DNA from: Bythopirellula goksoeyrii
GTDB lineage: Bacteria; Planctomycetota; Planctomycetia; Pirellulales; Lacipirellulaceae
DNA: 64,000 bases
Assembly (NCBI RefSeq): GCF_008065115.1
Contig: NZ_CP042913.1
Location: 594,338-658,337, forward strand
Direction: 5' to 3'
Part shown: positions 62,284 to 64,000 of the stretch, piece after piece
Layout of the letters: each line of letters begins with the position of its first letter
Position numbering within the stretch: position 1 is the stretch's first letter
The notes under the pieces: generated by a model
Told to the model about the DNA's origin: nothing
The model's input: only the letters and a program-made list of their open reading frames with translations
Databases searched by the model: none
Translations under genes and position numbers: made by a program

Positions 62284-63549
62284 TCAGTCGTTAATGGCTG
62301 CGACCAACTGCAAGTCATCGGCCGGCTCGTTGGAATCGGCAGGGGTGGCCACCTCAGCCAGGGGCTCGGCAGGAATCGGCGTCGACGCAACTGGCTCAAC
62401 AATCGTACCGCCACAGGGAACCTTGAGCATGATCGTACGTGGGACGCGAACCGTGTAGGTCACTGGTACCTTCTTGCAGACCGTGCGCGGGATTTGAACG
62501 GTTTCCTGTTTTTCAACCATCCGACAAACGCGCACCTGGTATGGGACAACCTTTTCTTCCTGCACATAGCGACAAACAGTCACAGGAATCTGACGGACTC
62601 GCTCTTCCTGCACATACTTGCAGACTTGCACGGGCACCTGCTTCTCGACTCGCTCCACCACTTGGCGACAAGTCGTCACAGGCACCATCCGGACTTGTTC
62701 TTCCTGGACGGTCCGGCAGACCTGCACGGGCACCTTACGTACCATTTCCTGAGGAACTTGACGGCAGACCTGGACGGGAACTCGTTCGATAACTTCCTCG
62801 GGGCACATGCTCGTCACGGCAACCTGCTGGGCAACCACATTGGGTTTCCAAGCTTGGGTCACAACTTGTTGGGGAGGAGTCTGGATATTAGCCCAGACAA
62901 GACCTGGTCGTTGAACCTGAATCTGACCCGTCACCGGATTCATTACCTGGGTGGCGGGCATCCAGGTAAGACCTCGTCGCACGAGCTGACCTGGCACAGT
63001 GGATACTTGGTTCACAAAACAGCCCTGATCGGCGAAACGAGTTTCCATACGTGTTACGGGTCGCATGACAGTAACGCGGCGTTCCTGCTCCACGGTTTCC
63101 GTCACGGGACGCATCACCGTATAGCGTTCTTCCCGTTCGGCGGTCTCCCATACTTGGCGTTGGACAGTAAAATGTTCTTCGCGCTGGCTAGTCTCGACAA
63201 CGTTGCGGACTTGGTTGTAGCTGGCATCCCGCATCTGTGTCTCGTAGACAGGCCGCGAAACCATGTAGCGCTCTTCGCGGACGCTTGTTTCATTCACGGG
63301 GCGTGTGACCGTGTAGCGATGCTCGCGCTGCTCGGTATCCCAAACGGGGATCTTGCGCACGACTTGCCGCTCTTCGTAGACAGTTTCCGATTCAAGCTTG
63401 TAGGCAGTGACTTGCTTTTCTTCGTAAACCGTCTGACACTGCAGCGTGTAGCTCGGCTCACAGCACACCTCACACTGCGCAGCGACAGTGCCGAGCAGCG
63501 AACAGCTGGAAACAATAACGGCCAATGCAAACCAAATGTGGCGTTTCAT
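62284..63549 (-). CDS. YTV-type repeat envelope protein with cysteines every 16 residues
   Basis: The 421-residue product has a signal peptide (IWFALAVIVSSCSLLGTVAA) and is almost entirely repetitive. In the N-terminal half RYTVTRPV-like motifs place an aromatic or Val at 79, 95, 111, 127, 143 and 159. In the C-terminal half PVQVC[RK]xV-like motifs place Cys at 262, 278, 294, 310, 326, 342 and 358. Both are exactly 16-residue periods, linked by a non-repetitive part (about 170-250). YTV-domain proteins were described from the detergent-resistant wall fraction of Rhodopirellula, where cysteine cross-links are thought to matter. The tail is Pro/Ala/Glu-rich. Confidence 0.88.
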   Translation of the reverse strand: MKRHIWFALAVIVSSCSLLGTVAAQCEVCCEPSYTLQCQTVYEEKQVTAYKLESETVYEERQVVRKIPVWDTEQREHRYTVTRPVNETSVREERYMVSRPVYETQMRDASYNQVRNVVETSQREEHFTVQRQVWETAEREERYTVMRPVTETVEQERRVTVMRPVTRMETRFADQGCFVNQVSTVPGQLVRRGLTWMPATQVMNPVTGQIQVQRPGLVWANIQTPPQQVVTQAWKPNVVAQQVAVTSMCPEEVIERVPVQVCRQVPQEMVRKVPVQVCRTVQEEQVRMVPVTTCRQVVERVEKQVPVQVCKYVQEERVRQIPVTVCRYVQEEKVVPYQVRVCRMVEKQETVQIPRTVCKKVPVTYTVRVPRTIMLKVPCGGTIVEPVASTPIPAEPLAEVATPADSNEPADDLQLVAAIND

Positions 63550-63780
63550 GCCAAGTATCCTGATTCAAATTGTGGATAAGAATGATCTGGAGAAACGGCG
63601 TACGTTTCTCGACAAACAAGACCCTCTACAACAGTGTTGCGGACAAAGTGCGCCGAGGCAAATAATTCTTCTAAAGTAAAGCGTTGCTAGCACCGACAAC
63701 GTTGCAAAAAAACAACACCTGCTCCGACTAGCGAGTTTTTGCTTTCACTTTCAATGTGGCCAGAAAACAACACGACAGCA
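63550..63780. other. Intergenic region upstream of the YTV gene
   Basis: Divergent space of about 230 bases, A-rich (AAAAAACAACACC and AGAAAACAACACG words near 63700-63770). It holds the promoter of the YTV gene, which I could not place. Confidence 0.45.
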
Positions 63781-63882
63781 ATGGGTGAAATGACCTCGGA
63801 CAAGAAAAGCGACAAGTGCCCGTTCTGCAGTCACTACAACCCGCAAAGTTTGAAGCGCCAGGGACTCCTGAGCTTCCGCTAA
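63781..63882 (+). CDS. Possible 33-residue zinc-knuckle peptide
   Basis: ATG 63781 opens 33 codons that include KCPFCSHYN, a single CxxC, and a basic end (SLKRQGLLSFR). No clear ribosome site is visible, and it is below the usual size for a call. It could be a real microprotein or the broken N-terminus of a longer protein. Confidence 0.35.
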   Translation: MGEMTSDKKSDKCPFCSHYNPQSLKRQGLLSFR

Positions 63883-63898
63883 AGGTTCTACGTTTACC

Positions 63899-64000
63899 GT
63901 GGTAGATGTGTTTACAGTTACTGTAAAATCTGGCGGTGAATCTCCTAAACGGCGTCGCGAAGAGCTGGACGATACTCTGCAGACAACGGGTTTTAACGGG
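63899..64000 (+). CDS. Possible partial gene running off the window
   Basis: From GTG 63899 a frame stays open to the end: VVDVFTVTVKSGGESPKRRR followed by EELDDTLQTTG. The stop in frame upstream is at 63869-63871. It is too short to judge. A palindrome TTTACAGTTACTGTAAA (63911-63927) lies within it, which speaks against this start. Confidence 0.25.
   Translation, partial: MVDVFTVTVKSGGESPKRRREELDDTLQTTGFNG

Noticed and set aside
62494-63579. 361-residue frame antisense to the YTV gene
   Set aside because: The His/Leu/Asp-rich repeats are the reverse reading of the 48-base YTV repeats.
1-64000. tRNA, rRNA, tmRNA or other structured RNA genes
   Set aside because: I scanned for T-loop words and long conserved RNA cores and saw none; a covariance-model search would be needed to exclude small RNAs.

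Overview
The window reads as a chromosomal segment of a planctomycete, most likely of the order Pirellulales. This rests on protein families rather than any marker gene. It carries a cysteine-patterned YTV-type envelope protein, a TIGR03009-like secreted protein, a cysteine-rich outer-membrane barrel-like protein, three PEP-CTERM proteins (two with dockerin-like calcium loops) and a sigma factor with a long multi-helix N-terminal extension. It also carries an elongation factor G of the spirochaete/planctomycete/delta-proteobacterial type that resembles mitochondrial EF-G1. Several small signal-anchored proteins are of unknown function. I saw no rRNA, tRNA, CRISPR array, prophage or intact insertion sequence.

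Layout. 1-3.2 kb: decayed DUF5615 gene, class I glutamine amidotransferase, and the sigma factor with its terminator. 3.7-9.5 kb: a secreted protein, then a tight three-gene cluster (DUF1254/DUF1214 protein, secreted protein, lipoprotein). 10-15 kb: zinc-ribbon/transmembrane/trypsin-like protease, then a GT2 and a polytopic membrane protein that may act together in glycan transfer. 15.6-21 kb: RimI-like acetyltransferase, lipoprotein, convergent PEP-CTERM phospholipase/nuclease and beta-lactamase-fold hydrolase, and a membrane coiled-coil double zinc-ribbon protein. 21-31 kb: Gfo/Idh oxidoreductase, XRE regulator with a dead ImmA-like domain, folD, pgpA, sulfite reductase, ClC antiporter, 3-hydroxyisobutyrate-dehydrogenase-like enzyme and a ParDE-like toxin-antitoxin pair.

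31-44 kb is mostly core metabolism and physiology: pseudo-receiver protein, MazG-like pyrophosphohydrolase, ATP-grasp enzyme, YfcE-like phosphoesterase, TPR protein, fumC, cupin, MscS channel, scpB, rpe, a histidine-phosphatase fold lacking its catalytic histidines, and accD. 44-64 kb: CPBP protease, fusA, GT4, TIGR03009 protein, cysteine-rich barrel-like protein, ParA, aroB, a PEP-CTERM protein, a DUF2442 protein, a 10-TM protein, a MerR-TPR protein and the YTV repeat protein.

Between genes the window is rich in short palindromic repeats of several families, singly or as inverted pairs. Four genes read their TAG stop codon out of the edge of such a repeat (stops at 21112-21114, 22600-22602, 35023-35025 and 35098-35100). 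I consider this the most unusual pattern here. The other main leads are the exact 16-residue periodicity of the YTV protein, the three added helix-turn-helix units in the sigma factor, and three conserved folds that have lost their catalytic residues (histidine phosphatase, ImmA/IrrE peptidase, response-regulator receiver).
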